Assembly (NCBI RefSeq): GCF_002564465.1 | Contig: NZ_NUUX01000010.1 | Location: 1-64,000 of the forward strand | Reading direction: 5' to 3' | Length of the DNA stretch: 64,000 nucleotides | Origin: Bacillus sp. AFS088145 | GTDB lineage: Bacteria; Bacillota; Bacilli; Bacillales; Bacillaceae_G | Shown here: positions 37,839 through 47,564 of the stretch, piece after piece | Numbering within the stretch: the first letter of the stretch is position 1 | Layout of the letters: every line of letters begins with the position of its first letter | Position numbers and translations under genes: made by a program | Notes under the pieces: generated by a model | The model's database searches: none | The model's input: only the letters and a program-made list of their open reading frames with translations | What the model was told of the DNA's origin: nothing

Positions 37839-38888
37839 ATGACTACATTACAGCAAATACCTGAATCATTACAATGGAACGGTGAAAGTTTAAAAATTTT
37901 AGACCAAACAAAATTACCAACTGAAATATACTATTTTGATGCAACGACATTAGTAGATGTACGTGAAGCAATCGTAAAGTTACAAGTAAGAGGAGCACCA
38001 GCGATTGGTTTAGCTGCAGCATATGGACTTTATTTAGGTGTTCGAGAACTTGAAACTGAACAAATTGATGAATTTCATCAACAAGCACGATTATTAGCGG
38101 ATGAACTAATTAGTGCTAGACCAACTGCAGTAAATTTAGCATGGGCCGTTGAAAAACTAATTAGCTCTAGTAAAGTAGCAGTGACTGTATCCGAAGCTAA
38201 ATTAATCATCATGGAAGAAGCAATTAAATTACATGTAGCAGATGAGGCAACTTGTAAAGAAATCGGTGAAAACGCTTTAACATTATTACATGACGGGGTA
38301 GCAGTATTAACTCATTGCAACGCAGGGAGTATTGCGACAAGTCGATACGGAACAGCTTTAGCTCCACTTCACTTAGCAAAAGAAAAAGGCTGGGAAATTT
38401 CGGCTTATGCAACAGAAACTAGACCAGTATTTCAAGGTGCAAGACTAACCTCTTGGGAAATGAAGCAAAGTGGTATCCCGGTTACATTATTAACTGATAA
38501 TATGGTCGGCTACTTATTACAAAATAAAAAAGTAGATGCAGTTATTGTTGGAGCTGATCGCATTACTGCTAACGGAGACACTGCAAATAAAATTGGAACA
38601 TTACAATTAGCAATTTTAGCTAACTTTTACCAAATCCCATTTTATGTAGCTGCTCCTTTATCAACAATCGATTTAACAATCGAAACAGGGAATGAAATTG
38701 TAATTGAACAACGCGATCGTACTGAAGTAACGCATATCGGAAATGTTCAAATTGCCCCTGAAGGAATCAATGTACTTAACCCAGCGTTTGATGTAACACC
38801 GAATGAATTAATAACGGCGATTATTACAGAAAAAGGAATTGTTTCAAGTAATTATAAAGAAACGTTTAAAAGTTGGGAGCAAGAGTAA
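37839..38888 (+). CDS. mtnA: Methylthioribose-1-phosphate isomerase MtnA
   Basis: A 349-residue eIF2B-like sugar-phosphate isomerase: RGAPAIGLAAAYG, catalytic Cys in LTHCNAGSIATSRYGT and catalytic Asp in VGADRITANGDTANKIGT. It converts methylthioribose-1-P to methylthioribulose-1-P. TTGGAG lies 10 bases before ATG 37839. Its stop shares one base with the next gene (TAATG). Confidence 0.95.
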   Translation: MTTLQQIPESLQWNGESLKILDQTKLPTEIYYFDATTLVDVREAIVKLQVRGAPAIGLAAAYGLYLGVRELETEQIDEFHQQARLLADELISARPTAVNLAWAVEKLISSSKVAVTVSEAKLIIMEEAIKLHVADEATCKEIGENALTLLHDGVAVLTHCNAGSIATSRYGTALAPLHLAKEKGWEISAYATETRPVFQGARLTSWEMKQSGIPVTLLTDNMVGYLLQNKKVDAVIVGADRITANGDTANKIGTLQLAILANFYQIPFYVAAPLSTIDLTIETGNEIVIEQRDRTEVTHIGNVQIAPEGINVLNPAFDVTPNELITAIITEKGIVSSNYKETFKSWEQE

Positions 38889-39991
38889 TGAAAAAAATTA
38901 TTGCAACACTATCAATCGCATCTGTATTATTAACAGCTTGTGCAAATGAACAAAATGTTGTTTCAACCAAAAAATCTGAAAATGCTAGTACTGAAGTAAA
39001 GAAAGTATCCGCAAGTAGCAATGCTGAAATTCCTGAAGCAATAAAAAAGAAAACAAAAATTGCTTTAATTATGGAGTTTTCAATTGGAACTTTTTCTTCA
39101 CAATATATCGATGGCGTAAAAAAACAAGTTGGGAAATTTGGCGGAGAAGTACAAGTATATAATGCTGATAATGATTTAGCAAAGATGGCCTCCAATTTAG
39201 ATACAGCCGTCAATTCTAAGGTTAATGGAATTTTAATCGATCATGGGCGAAAAGAAACATTAGAAAAAGGTGTAAAAAAAGCGTTAGCTGCAGGCATTCC
39301 AGTTGTTTCTTTTGATAGTGATTTAAATATTCCTGGTGTTACAGTAATTGACCAAGATGACTACAGTTTAGCATGGAAAAGTTTAAAGAGTTTAGCAGAA
39401 GGATTAAACGGAAAAGGGAATATCGCAACAATTTGGGTAGGTGGTTTCACACCGATGGAGCGCAGAAAAGTTATTCTTGATGCATTTTATAAACGTTATC
39501 CGAATATAAAAGAGGTTGCCAGATTCGGAAAAGCAAGTAGTAATACGATGCTTGATACACAAGCTCAGGTAGAAGCTTTATTAAAGAAATATCCTAAAGG
39601 TCAGCTTGATGCTATTTTTGCAACTTGGGATGAGTTTGCAAAAGGAGCTACTAAAGCAATTCAACAAGCTGGACGTAATGAAGTAAAAGTTTACGGAATT
39701 GATTTAAGTGATGAAGATCTTCAATTAATTCAGGAAAAAAATTCACCGTGGGTTACTTCAGCTGCAAGTGATCCGGGAGAGATTGGAGAAGTTCAATCTA
39801 GATTCCTATATCAAAAAATAGCTGGAGAAGAAACGCCAGATATTTATTCTTTAGAACCTAAATTAATAGAGAAAGAGGAGCTTCCAAATACTCCAATTAA
39901 AGTTAGTGATCTAAGAAAATATAGTAATAACTGGATACCTTCACAAGCTGCAACTTCACCATGGATGGAGAAATTAGATAAGGGGAACTAA
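38888..39991 (+). CDS. Sugar-type ABC substrate-binding lipoprotein, predicted methylthioribose-binding
   Basis: A 367-residue lipoprotein: signal MKKIIATLSIASVLLTAC with the lipobox Cys18, then a Ser/Lys linker and a periplasmic-binding-protein type 1 (RbsB-like) fold starting KIALIMEFSIGTFSSQYIDG. LDAIFATWDEFAKGA is the typical hinge-region motif. It starts inside the mtnA stop codon and is therefore coupled to MtnA. With the following ATPase and permease it makes a complete importer. Methylthioribose as substrate is inferred from the operon and the shared SAM riboswitch. Confidence 0.88.
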   Translation: MKKIIATLSIASVLLTACANEQNVVSTKKSENASTEVKKVSASSNAEIPEAIKKKTKIALIMEFSIGTFSSQYIDGVKKQVGKFGGEVQVYNADNDLAKMASNLDTAVNSKVNGILIDHGRKETLEKGVKKALAAGIPVVSFDSDLNIPGVTVIDQDDYSLAWKSLKSLAEGLNGKGNIATIWVGGFTPMERRKVILDAFYKRYPNIKEVARFGKASSNTMLDTQAQVEALLKKYPKGQLDAIFATWDEFAKGATKAIQQAGRNEVKVYGIDLSDEDLQLIQEKNSPWVTSAASDPGEIGEVQSRFLYQKIAGEETPDIYSLEPKLIEKEELPNTPIKVSDLRKYSNNWIPSQAATSPWMEKLDKGN

Positions 39992-39993
39992 AG

Positions 39994-41364
39994 ATGACTA
40001 TTAAACTAGAATCTGTATTTTTTAGTTATGGAGAATCAGAGGTACTAAAAGATATTAATTTTACAGTCAAACCTGGAAAAATAGACGGTATGGCTGGTTT
40101 AAATGGTGCAGGTAAAAGTACGTTAATGAAGATTCTAGCTAATAGAATTCAACCAACAAATGGTAAGTGTAAAGTAAGTGAAAATTCAACAATAGCATAT
40201 GTCCCTCAAGAAGTTGATGAGGGACTTGTGCAAGGATTAACTGTAATTGAAAATTTAATAATTGCTTTGAATAGAGAAATTAAGAAATTCTTCTTCTCAA
40301 AAAAGAAAAGTGTTGAATTTGTTCAAAATCGACTTTCAAAATGGAATTTGAATCTACCATATTACAAACAAGTAAGTGATTGTTCAATTTATGAAAAACA
40401 AATTATTTTAATTTCAAAAGCACTACTAAATGATGCATCCTATTTCCTATTTGATGAGCCCACTTCTTCCCTAGGAAATACTGAAAAAGAGCAATTTTTC
40501 TCATTCTTACATCATTTGAAAAAAATGGGGAAAGGTATTGTCGTCATTTTACACTCAATTGATGAACTTATTAAATTTACTGATGAATTAACAGTATTAA
40601 GAAGTGGAGAAATCGTGTATCAAGGTATCTCATCGACATTATCTGTTGAAGAAATAATTGGACAAATGTCTTCTGGTAAATTTACATTTAAAAAAACAAT
40701 AAAAGAGTGCAATGAACCAGCTTTTCAGTTTCGTAATATCCGATTAAGTGAAACGAAACCTTCTATTAATATAGAAATAAATAAAAATGAAGTAATTGCC
40801 ATTTATGGTGCAAATGGAAATAAGAAAACGAGTTTAGCAAAAACAATATGGGGCAATCGAAGCCAATATGAATTAATAATAGGAAGAAACTCATTTTTGA
40901 TCAAGTCTCCTCAGCATGCATATAAAAAAGGAATTGCATTTGTACCAGAGGATCGAAGAAAAGAAGGGTTATTTCTAAATCACTCGATTAGAGAGAATAT
41001 CTCGTTCAAAAAAAGAGGTTGGATAAACAAAAATCTCGAAATTGAGAGTTCTCAATTCTTAATCAATACTTTAAGTATTTTTCCAAAGGACACTGAAAAA
41101 GGAATTTTACATCTTAGTGGAGGAAATCAGCAAAAAGTAAGTATAGCAAAATGGATCTCACCGAATTTGAAGTGTCTTATATTAGATGAACCACTAAAAG
41201 GTGTTGATATTTATGCTAAACAACATATTTTCCAATACATTGATGAATTTTGTGCTAACGGTGGTTGTGTTATTTATTTCACGAATGATATTGAAGAAGC
41301 TAATGTGATAGGAGACAAAATATATACAATTATACAAGGTGAGTTATTGGAGGGTATACAATGA
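39994..41364 (+). CDS. Sugar-type ABC transporter ATPase with two nucleotide domains
   Basis: A 456-residue RbsA-like protein with two ABC domains. The first has a good Walker A (GLNGAGKST) but no LSGGQ: the signature region reads DCSIYEKQ, followed by FLFDEPTSSLG. The second has an altered Walker A (GANGNKKTS, Lys in place of the last Gly) but a perfect LSGGNQQKVSIAKW and LILDEPLKGVD. This split is like other RbsA-type proteins, where the two sites are unequal, but is more degenerate and the protein is about 40 residues shorter than usual. Confidence 0.9.
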   Translation: MTIKLESVFFSYGESEVLKDINFTVKPGKIDGMAGLNGAGKSTLMKILANRIQPTNGKCKVSENSTIAYVPQEVDEGLVQGLTVIENLIIALNREIKKFFFSKKKSVEFVQNRLSKWNLNLPYYKQVSDCSIYEKQIILISKALLNDASYFLFDEPTSSLGNTEKEQFFSFLHHLKKMGKGIVVILHSIDELIKFTDELTVLRSGEIVYQGISSTLSVEEIIGQMSSGKFTFKKTIKECNEPAFQFRNIRLSETKPSINIEINKNEVIAIYGANGNKKTSLAKTIWGNRSQYELIIGRNSFLIKSPQHAYKKGIAFVPEDRRKEGLFLNHSIRENISFKKRGWINKNLEIESSQFLINTLSIFPKDTEKGILHLSGGNQQKVSIAKWISPNLKCLILDEPLKGVDIYAKQHIFQYIDEFCANGGCVIYFTNDIEEANVIGDKIYTIIQGELLEGIQ

Positions 41365-42344
41365 CGCAATGGGCACAAACACAAGGTAAAAGATTATTTT
41401 TGGATTTTGGAGCGGTATTGCTACTTCTAGTCGTTATTGCATTTTTTTCAATGACATCGAATTCCTTCTTATCTTATAGTAATATTTCTGATATTTTAAG
41501 ATCGATTTCAATCGTAACATTACTGGCGATTGGAGTTACGTTTAGTTTAATCATTGATGGTTTAGATTTATCAGTTGGATCAACCGCGAGTTTAAGTACG
41601 GTTACAGCTGCTTATTGTTTAATTGTTTTTAGACAAGAGCTATTAATTACACTTTTAATTCCAATTGTTTTTGGTTTTATAGTTGGATTATTAAACGGTC
41701 TGTTTATAACGAAAGGGAAATTACCGGACTTATTAGTTACTCTTGCTATGATGTTTGTTGTAAATGGTTTACATTTAACCTTAACAAAAGGTTCCTCGAT
41801 TTATGAAGGAATGACAATTAATAATGAAGCAACTACAGGTCATTTTATTCCTTCGTTTTTATATCTTGGGCAAGGTTCATTTTTTAATATCCCAGTTGCA
41901 GTCATAATAATGATAATTTGTATATTAATTACACACTTATTTTTAGAAAAGACTACTTGGGGTAGAGTATTCTTCTTTATTGGAGGAAATAAAAATGCTG
42001 CACACTTATCAGCAATACCAGTAAACAAGTATCGAGTTTATGCCTATATTATTAGTGGGCTTTTTGCATCACTTGGAGGGATTTTACTTGCTAGTCGAGT
42101 GGGTACAGGGCAAGTTTCAGCAGGTACACCATTATTAATGGATAGTATTACAGCGGCATATATAGGAATCGCTATGTTTGGAAAAGGGAAACCAAATATA
42201 ATCGGAACATTTTTAGGTGCGTGCTTAATGGGGATCCTTTTAAACGGATTCACGATGTTAAACGTACCATACTATGCGCAAGATATTATTAAAGGTATTT
42301 TATTATTAATTGCAATTTTGTTAGCCAAAAAAATTAAGAATTAG
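41361..42344 (+). CDS. Sugar-type ABC transporter permease (RbsC-like)
   Basis: A 327-residue membrane protein with 8-10 helices and the family motifs LDLSVGSTASLSTVTAAY, ILLASRVGTGQVSAG and YIGIAMFGKGKPNIIGTFLG. It overlaps the ATPase gene by 4 bases (ATGA). Last gene of the mtnK operon; a strong terminator follows about 95 bases later. Confidence 0.9.
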   Translation: MTQWAQTQGKRLFLDFGAVLLLLVVIAFFSMTSNSFLSYSNISDILRSISIVTLLAIGVTFSLIIDGLDLSVGSTASLSTVTAAYCLIVFRQELLITLLIPIVFGFIVGLLNGLFITKGKLPDLLVTLAMMFVVNGLHLTLTKGSSIYEGMTINNEATTGHFIPSFLYLGQGSFFNIPVAVIIMIICILITHLFLEKTTWGRVFFFIGGNKNAAHLSAIPVNKYRVYAYIISGLFASLGGILLASRVGTGQVSAGTPLLMDSITAAYIGIAMFGKGKPNIIGTFLGACLMGILLNGFTMLNVPYYAQDIIKGILLLIAILLAKKIKN

Positions 42345-42437
42345 CATTCAGACTGACCGAATTCGGATTAGCGGTGAATGATAAATTGTCAAATCGAAGG
42401 ACTAGTCAAATAACATAATATTTGAATACAAACCGTT

Positions 42438-42470
42438 ATAATCTCCAAACTAATGGAGATTATTTTTTTT
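42438..42470 (+). terminator. Terminator of the mtnK-mtnA-transporter operon
   Basis: ATAATCTCC pairs with GGAGATTAT and is followed by T8. Confidence 0.85.
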
Positions 42471-42527
42471 TAATAAAATAGTAGAATTTTAACTAATATT
42501 GCATAGAATAAAAAACAAATATTTTCA

Positions 42528-42567
42528 TGTTAGATTTTCTGACATCGTATTGACAGATTATCTAACA
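42528..42567 (+). promoter_or_regulatory. Two GlnR/TnrA boxes
   Basis: Site 1 at 42528-42544 is TGTTAGATTTTCTGACA, a perfect match to TGTNA-N7-TNACA. Site 2 at 42551-42567 is TGACAGATTATCTAACA, with one mismatch in the left half. The sites are 23 bases apart centre to centre, and site 2 covers the -35 box: the arrangement of the GlnR-repressed glnRA promoter. Confidence 0.88.
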
Positions 42568-42578
42568 TGAAATAAAAT
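42550..42578 (+). promoter_or_regulatory. Promoter of glnR-glnA
   Basis: TTGACA (42550-42555), a 17-base spacer and TAAAAT (42573-42578). Confidence 0.85.
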
Positions 42579-42607
42579 ACTTATAGATGAACGAAAGGAG
42601 CATTGCT

Positions 42608-43009
42608 ATGAATGATCAAGTAAGACGCTCAACGCCACTTTTCCCAATCGGAATAGTCATTTCGTTAACTGAATTATCTGCAAGGCAAATTCGATATTAT
42701 GAAGAGCATGATTTAATTCGTCCAGCTCGTACTGAAGGTAATCGTAGATTATTTTCTTTCAATGATGTCGATCGATTATTAGAGATAAAAACTTTTATAG
42801 AACAAGGCTTGAATTTAGCAGGAATTAAAGAAGTACTCAATTTAAAATCGTCAGAAAAATCCAAAGAAACAGTGGTTCAACAAGTCATTGTTGAAAAATC
42901 AATATCAGATGAACAGCTTCGAAAAATGCTTCGTCAAGAGTTATATCAAAATGGTAAATTAGGTAGAACTTCTTTACGACAAGGAGATATGTCTCGATTC
43001 TTTCATTAA
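42608..43009 (+). CDS. glnR: MerR-family nitrogen repressor GlnR
   Basis: A 133-residue MerR-type protein: [20 protein letters not shown], then [20 protein letters not shown]. The C-terminal tail ([20 protein letters not shown]) is the part by which GlnR senses feedback-inhibited glutamine synthetase. It represses its own operon under nitrogen excess through the boxes at 42528-42567. ATG 42608 has AAAGGAG 8 bases upstream. Confidence 0.95.
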   Translation: MNDQVRRSTPLFPIGIVISLTELSARQIRYYEEHDLIRPARTEGNRRLFSFNDVDRLLEIKTFIEQGLNLAGIKEVLNLKSSEKSKETVVQQVIVEKSISDEQLRKMLRQELYQNGKLGRTSLRQGDMSRFFH

Positions 43010-43066
43010 GTTATTGATTAAGTCTGGATTATTCTAGCTTTTATATTTATATGGGGGGAAATATAA

Positions 43067-44368
43067 ATGAAAAAGGAAACGATTTTAAATAGTGTTGAAG
43101 AACATAGTCTTGAATTTGTACAGTTATTTTTTACAGATGTAGAAGGGGTATTCAAACATTTAGAACTACCAATCACGCAAATTGAAAAAATACTTAATAA
43201 TGAAACTATGTTTGATGGCTCTAGTATTAACGGATTCACAAAAATTGAAGCAAGTGATATGATGCTTTTCCCAGATTTGAATACTTGGAAAGTCGACACT
43301 AACGAAAAAGTTGGACTCTTCATTTGCGATGTTTATTATCCGAATGGTACACCTTTTGAAGGTGATCCAAGAAATGTGCTTAAACGAGCAATTGAAAAAG
43401 CGACTGACAAGGGATTTACTTCTTTTAATGTAGGACCTGAACCTGAGTTCTTCTTATTTAATAAGGAAGGAAATCAGTTAGTTCCAAATGACAATGGTGG
43501 ATATTTTGATGTAGCCCCCCTAGATAAAACAGTTACAATACGACGTGAAATTACGAAAGCCCTTCAGGCTTTAGGGTTAGAAGTTGAGGCTTTGCATCAC
43601 GAAGTTGCAATCGGTCAACATGAGATTGATTGGAAATACGCACCAGGATTACAAACAGCTGATAATATTCAATTATTTAAATATACAGTTAAAACAATTG
43701 CTGAAAAAAATGGTTTAGTTGCTACATTCATGCCAAAACCAATTTTTGGAGAAAATGGCTCAGGTATGCATTGTCATATGAGTCTAGGAAATGATAATGG
43801 TAATGCCTTTTATGATCAGCATGATTCAATTGGATTATCTGAAACAGCACGACAATTTATTGCAGGTGTTTTAACACATGCTCGTGCAAATGCTTCAGTT
43901 ACAAATCCAACAGTTAATTCATATAAACGTTTAGTTCCAGGCTATGAAGCACCAGTTTATGTAGCTTGGTCACAAAGTAATCGTACATGTACAATTCGTA
44001 TACCAGCTGCAAGAGGTGCAGGTACTAGAATCGAAGTACGAAATCCAGACCCATCTGCAAATCCTTATTTAGCTTTAGCTGTTCTATTATCTGCAGGCTT
44101 GGATGGTATAGAAAGAAAATTAACACCTCCAGTCGAACGAAGTGAAAACCTGTATTTGATGGATGACGTAACTAGAAAAGCAGAAGGCATTGAAACATTG
44201 CCCGGAAGCTTACTAGAAGCAGTTACAGAACTTGAAAACAGTGAATTTTTGCAGCAAGTTTTAGGGAAACATGTATATTATTCATTCCTTCAAAACAAAA
44301 AAGAAGAATGGGATGCTTATCGATTACGTGTTTCAGAATGGGAAAAAGAAACATATTTAAACTGCTAA
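43067..44368 (+). CDS. Glutamine synthetase type I, divergent paralog
   Basis: A 433-residue GS-I. Active-site elements are present: [52 protein letters not shown] and RIEVRNPDPSANPY. Compared with the second copy it is shorter by a segment after the PDLNTW motif, and the residue equivalent to B. subtilis Arg62 is Lys (FTKIEASDM against FVRIEESDM). Arg62 is needed for glutamine feedback inhibition and for signalling to GlnR/TnrA, so this copy may be less inhibitable or not signal. GGGGGG precedes the ATG. Likely co-transcribed with glnR. Confidence 0.9.
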   Translation: MKKETILNSVEEHSLEFVQLFFTDVEGVFKHLELPITQIEKILNNETMFDGSSINGFTKIEASDMMLFPDLNTWKVDTNEKVGLFICDVYYPNGTPFEGDPRNVLKRAIEKATDKGFTSFNVGPEPEFFLFNKEGNQLVPNDNGGYFDVAPLDKTVTIRREITKALQALGLEVEALHHEVAIGQHEIDWKYAPGLQTADNIQLFKYTVKTIAEKNGLVATFMPKPIFGENGSGMHCHMSLGNDNGNAFYDQHDSIGLSETARQFIAGVLTHARANASVTNPTVNSYKRLVPGYEAPVYVAWSQSNRTCTIRIPAARGAGTRIEVRNPDPSANPYLALAVLLSAGLDGIERKLTPPVERSENLYLMDDVTRKAEGIETLPGSLLEAVTELENSEFLQQVLGKHVYYSFLQNKKEEWDAYRLRVSEWEKETYLNC

Positions 44369-44388
44369 TCACTAAACTTAAAATAAAA

Positions 44389-44431
44389 AAATAGAAAAGT
44401 GGAAGTAGGATATCTCTACTTTTCTATTTTA
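44389..44431 (+). terminator. Hairpin between the two glutamine synthetase genes
   Basis: ATAGAAAAGT and ACTTTTCTAT form a 10-base outer stem, with AGTAGGATATCT in the loop, and a T-rich tail. It should limit read-through from glnR-glnA1 into the second gene. Confidence 0.65.
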
Positions 44432-44482
44432 AAGTGTGTTAGACTAATTTTGTTTGTTGCATACGAAAGGGGAACTTTTATA

Positions 44483-45817
44483 ATGGCTAAGTTTACAAAA
44501 GAAGATATTTTCCGTATTTCAAAAGAACAAAACGTAAAGTACATACGTCTACAATTTACGGATTTACTAGGGATTATCAAAAACGTTGAAATTCCAGTAA
44601 GTCAGCTTGAAAAAGCTTTAGACAATAAAATGATGTTTGACGGTTCTTCAATCGAAGGATTCGTTCGTATCGAAGAATCAGATATGTATTTATTCCCTGA
44701 TTTAGACACTTGGGTAGTGTTCCCATGGACTGCTGAAAAAGGAAAAGTAGCTCGTTTAATCTGTGATATTTACAATGCAGATGGCACTCCATTTGAAGGA
44801 GATCCTCGTAATAACTTAAAACGTATGTTAAAAGAAATGGAAGCTCTAGGCTTCACAGATTTCAACTTAGGGCCTGAGCCGGAATTCTTCTTATTTAAAT
44901 TAGATGAAAAAGGTGAACCAACTCTTGAGTTAAATGATAAAGGTGGTTACTTCGACTTAGCACCAACTGATTTAGGTGAAAACTGCCGTCGTGATATCGT
45001 TCTTGAACTTGAAGAAATGGGCTTTGAAATCGAAGCATCTCACCACGAAGTAGCTCCAGGACAACATGAAATTGATTTCAAATATGCTGGTGCAATCAAA
45101 GCTTGTGATGACATTCAAACATTTAAATTAGTTGTAAAAACAATCGCTCGTAAACACGGTTTACACGCTACATTCATGCCAAAACCACTATTTGGTGTAA
45201 ATGGTTCAGGTATGCACTGTAACTTATCGTTATTTACAAATGGTAAAAACGCATTCTACGATGAGACTGGTGAATTAGGTTTAAGTGAAACTGCACGTCA
45301 TTTCATCGCAGGGATCTTAAAACATGCTCCAAACTTTACAGCTGTTACAAACCCAACTGTAAACTCATACAAACGTTTAGTACCTGGCTATGAAGCGCCA
45401 TGTTACGTTGCTTGGTCTGCAAGAAACCGTAGTCCACTAATTCGTATTCCTGCATCTCGTGGCTTAAGCACACGTGTAGAAGTACGTTCAGTTGACCCAG
45501 CTGCAAACCCATACTTAGCATTATCAGTATTATTAGCAGCAGGTTTAGACGGAATCAAAAATAAATTAGAAGCTCCAGCTCCAGTAGACCGTAACATCTA
45601 CGTTATGTCTAAAGAAGAGCGCGAAGAAGTTGGAATTATCGATTTGCCAGCAACTTTAGCAGCTGCACTTGATCTATTAAAAACTGACGAAGTAATCGTT
45701 GGTGCTCTAGGATCACACTTATTCGAACACTTTGTAGAAGCAAAAGAAATCGAATGGGATATCTTCCGTACTCAAGTTCACCCTTGGGAAAGAGATCAAT
45801 ACATGTCAGTATATTAA
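44483..45817 (+). CDS. glnA: Glutamine synthetase GlnA
   Basis: A 444-residue GS-I alpha, the same length as and very close to B. subtilis GlnA, with Arg62 in [15 protein letters not shown] and the Glu-304 loop [13 protein letters not shown]. It makes glutamine from glutamate and ammonia and, when feedback-inhibited, activates GlnR. ATG 44483 has AAGGGGA 8 bases upstream; upstream in-frame codons overlap the terminator and are not coding. Codon use (strong third-position bias) suggests high expression. Confidence 0.95.
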   Translation: MAKFTKEDIFRISKEQNVKYIRLQFTDLLGIIKNVEIPVSQLEKALDNKMMFDGSSIEGFVRIEESDMYLFPDLDTWVVFPWTAEKGKVARLICDIYNADGTPFEGDPRNNLKRMLKEMEALGFTDFNLGPEPEFFLFKLDEKGEPTLELNDKGGYFDLAPTDLGENCRRDIVLELEEMGFEIEASHHEVAPGQHEIDFKYAGAIKACDDIQTFKLVVKTIARKHGLHATFMPKPLFGVNGSGMHCNLSLFTNGKNAFYDETGELGLSETARHFIAGILKHAPNFTAVTNPTVNSYKRLVPGYEAPCYVAWSARNRSPLIRIPASRGLSTRVEVRSVDPAANPYLALSVLLAAGLDGIKNKLEAPAPVDRNIYVMSKEEREEVGIIDLPATLAAALDLLKTDEVIVGALGSHLFEHFVEAKEIEWDIFRTQVHPWERDQYMSVY

Positions 45818-45823
45818 TCAAAT

Positions 45824-45858
45824 CAACCCTTGACGCTATTGGCGTTGAGGGTTTTTTT
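45824..45858 (+). terminator. Terminator of glnA
   Basis: CAACCCTTGACGC pairs with GCGTTGAGGGTT and is followed by T7. Confidence 0.9.
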
Positions 45859-45900
45859 ATTTATGAGCAGTTTGTTGGTTTCATATTAATTAAATTACTC

Positions 45901-46500
45901 ATGAATCTCCCAAATCAACTACAAGATGATTCAGGCGAACTGTTCAGTAGCCCTTTAGGGTTTGCCTAGTAACAAAGGCTTACACCCGCAGAGCAAATCA
46001 CCCGATATTACGAGTGGTTATGTTTGAATAAATACGTAGAACGATCAGTTTGAATGTTCACATTAATTTCTTAAATAATTAACTCTTAAGTATATATAAA
46101 TATGATAAACTATTAGAAAATAATAATAAAATTTATGAATAAGTTGTATTTGGAAGATCTAACAATATGCAAACTGAAAAACAAAAAATAGGGGAACACT
46201 AAAAGACTTGGGATTTGAAAAGATTTAAGGAAGTAAGCTTAAGGGATATGTAACGCGAATGATCTATCAAACGAAAATTGGAATATGATATTGGGACTAG
46301 TACGAATAAAGTTATGTGATATAACCAAATTTTAGATGTGATTGTGAATATAATAATTATTGAAGTATATCGTTCGTTAAAAATGTTATTAGAATCTCTG
46401 GATTAGGAGTAACAAAAGAAGTTTAAGTAAAGATAAATATGGTTGTACTATTGAAAGGGCTATTATAGCAACTTATATAATATTACGATATAAGAAAGTA
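45901..46500 (+). pseudogene. Decayed coding sequence
   Basis: Several short runs of protein-like codons without intact starts or continuity. Examples: NLPNQLQDDSGELFSSPLGF at 45904-45963 (stop at 45967), LTPAEQITRYYEWLCLNKYV at 45979-46038 continuing to a TGA at 46051, and around 46200 LKDLGFEKI and KLKGYVTRMIYQTKIGI in broken frames. Families not recognised; the pieces look like at least two degraded genes. No intact gene in this 650-base interval. Confidence 0.45.
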
Positions 46501-46510
46501 ATAGAAAGAA

Positions 46511-47338
46511 GTGAACAATTTGATTCTAGTCACAGGTGCAAATGGTACTGTAGGTAAAGAAGTTGTGAGAGAACTACAAAAGGTAAATGCTAATTTTAAA
46601 ATATCCACAAGTAAAAAAAATACAAGTAATGTTTATTTGAACTTTGAAGATCCCAAATCAATTAGACCTGCTTTTCAAGGAATAACTAAGCTTTTTTTAA
46701 TCCGTCCTCCACATCTTGCGGATAAGAAATATTTTGAACCAGTTATTGAAATTGCAAAAGAAGTAGGGATTGAACAGATTGTATTTTTGTCTTTATTAGG
46801 TGCTGATAAAAATAAAGTAGTTCCGCATTCCAAGATAGAGGAATTAATTATCAACTCGGGGATACCTTATACATTTTTAAGACCAAGTTTTTTCATGCAG
46901 AATTTATTAAATCAACATGTTGAAGAACTGGTAAAGGAAAATATTATTTTTGTACCAGCGGGTAAAGGGAAAACGAGTTTTATCGATACAAGAGATATTG
47001 GTGTAGTGGGCGCAAAAGCACTAACCGAAAATGGTCATAGGTTCAAATCTTATTCGTTAACTGGAAATGAAGCTATTAGTTATTTTGAAGTGGCTGAGAT
47101 CTTATCAAAGCACCTACGAAAAGACATAATATATACAAATCCAAGTATTTTAACCTTTTGGAGAAAAATGAGAAAAAAAGGGTTAGCTCGCGATTTTATT
47201 ATAGTTATGATCGGTATATACACAACCGCAAAATTAGGACTTGCAAAAAAAATAACAATAGATTTAGAGGATTTATTAGGGAGGGAACCGATTAAGTTTG
47301 AACAATTTGTTATAGACTATTTAGACTCGTTTAAATGA
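46511..47338 (+). CDS. NmrA-like NAD(P)-binding protein
   Basis: A 275-residue atypical short-chain dehydrogenase: Rossmann motif LVTGANGTVGKEV at the N terminus, FLIRPPH, then FLSLLGADKNKVVPHSKIEE and YTFLRPSFFMQNLL, as in NmrA/QOR2-like redox sensors. A classical Tyr-x3-Lys site is not evident, so it may be a sensor or atypical reductase. The start is GTG 46511 (weak site AGAAAGAA) or TTG 46520. Confidence 0.85.
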   Translation: MNNLILVTGANGTVGKEVVRELQKVNANFKISTSKKNTSNVYLNFEDPKSIRPAFQGITKLFLIRPPHLADKKYFEPVIEIAKEVGIEQIVFLSLLGADKNKVVPHSKIEELIINSGIPYTFLRPSFFMQNLLNQHVEELVKENIIFVPAGKGKTSFIDTRDIGVVGAKALTENGHRFKSYSLTGNEAISYFEVAEILSKHLRKDIIYTNPSILTFWRKMRKKGLARDFIIVMIGIYTTAKLGLAKKITIDLEDLLGREPIKFEQFVIDYLDSFK

Positions 47339-47564
47339 TTGAATTGTATTAAAAGTAGTTCATGAATGTAATTTTTAATTTGTTAGAAGTTAATTTTAAA
47401 GTTTTAAAGTATTTAATCTACCGGTTCTATTTATATTTACTATTGAAATTTCGTTATGTTGCTTGAAAATTGGTAGCTCTTAAATTTTTCATATCCTGAT
47501 TTATTTTCTAAAGTAAAAAAGAAGTTTAGTGCACTTCGTCATATAGATGAAACTCGCAAATAGA

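Noticed and set aside
43067-44368. First glutamine synthetase copy as a pseudogene
   Set aside because: All main catalytic motifs are intact and the frame is complete, so a divergent active paralog is more likely.
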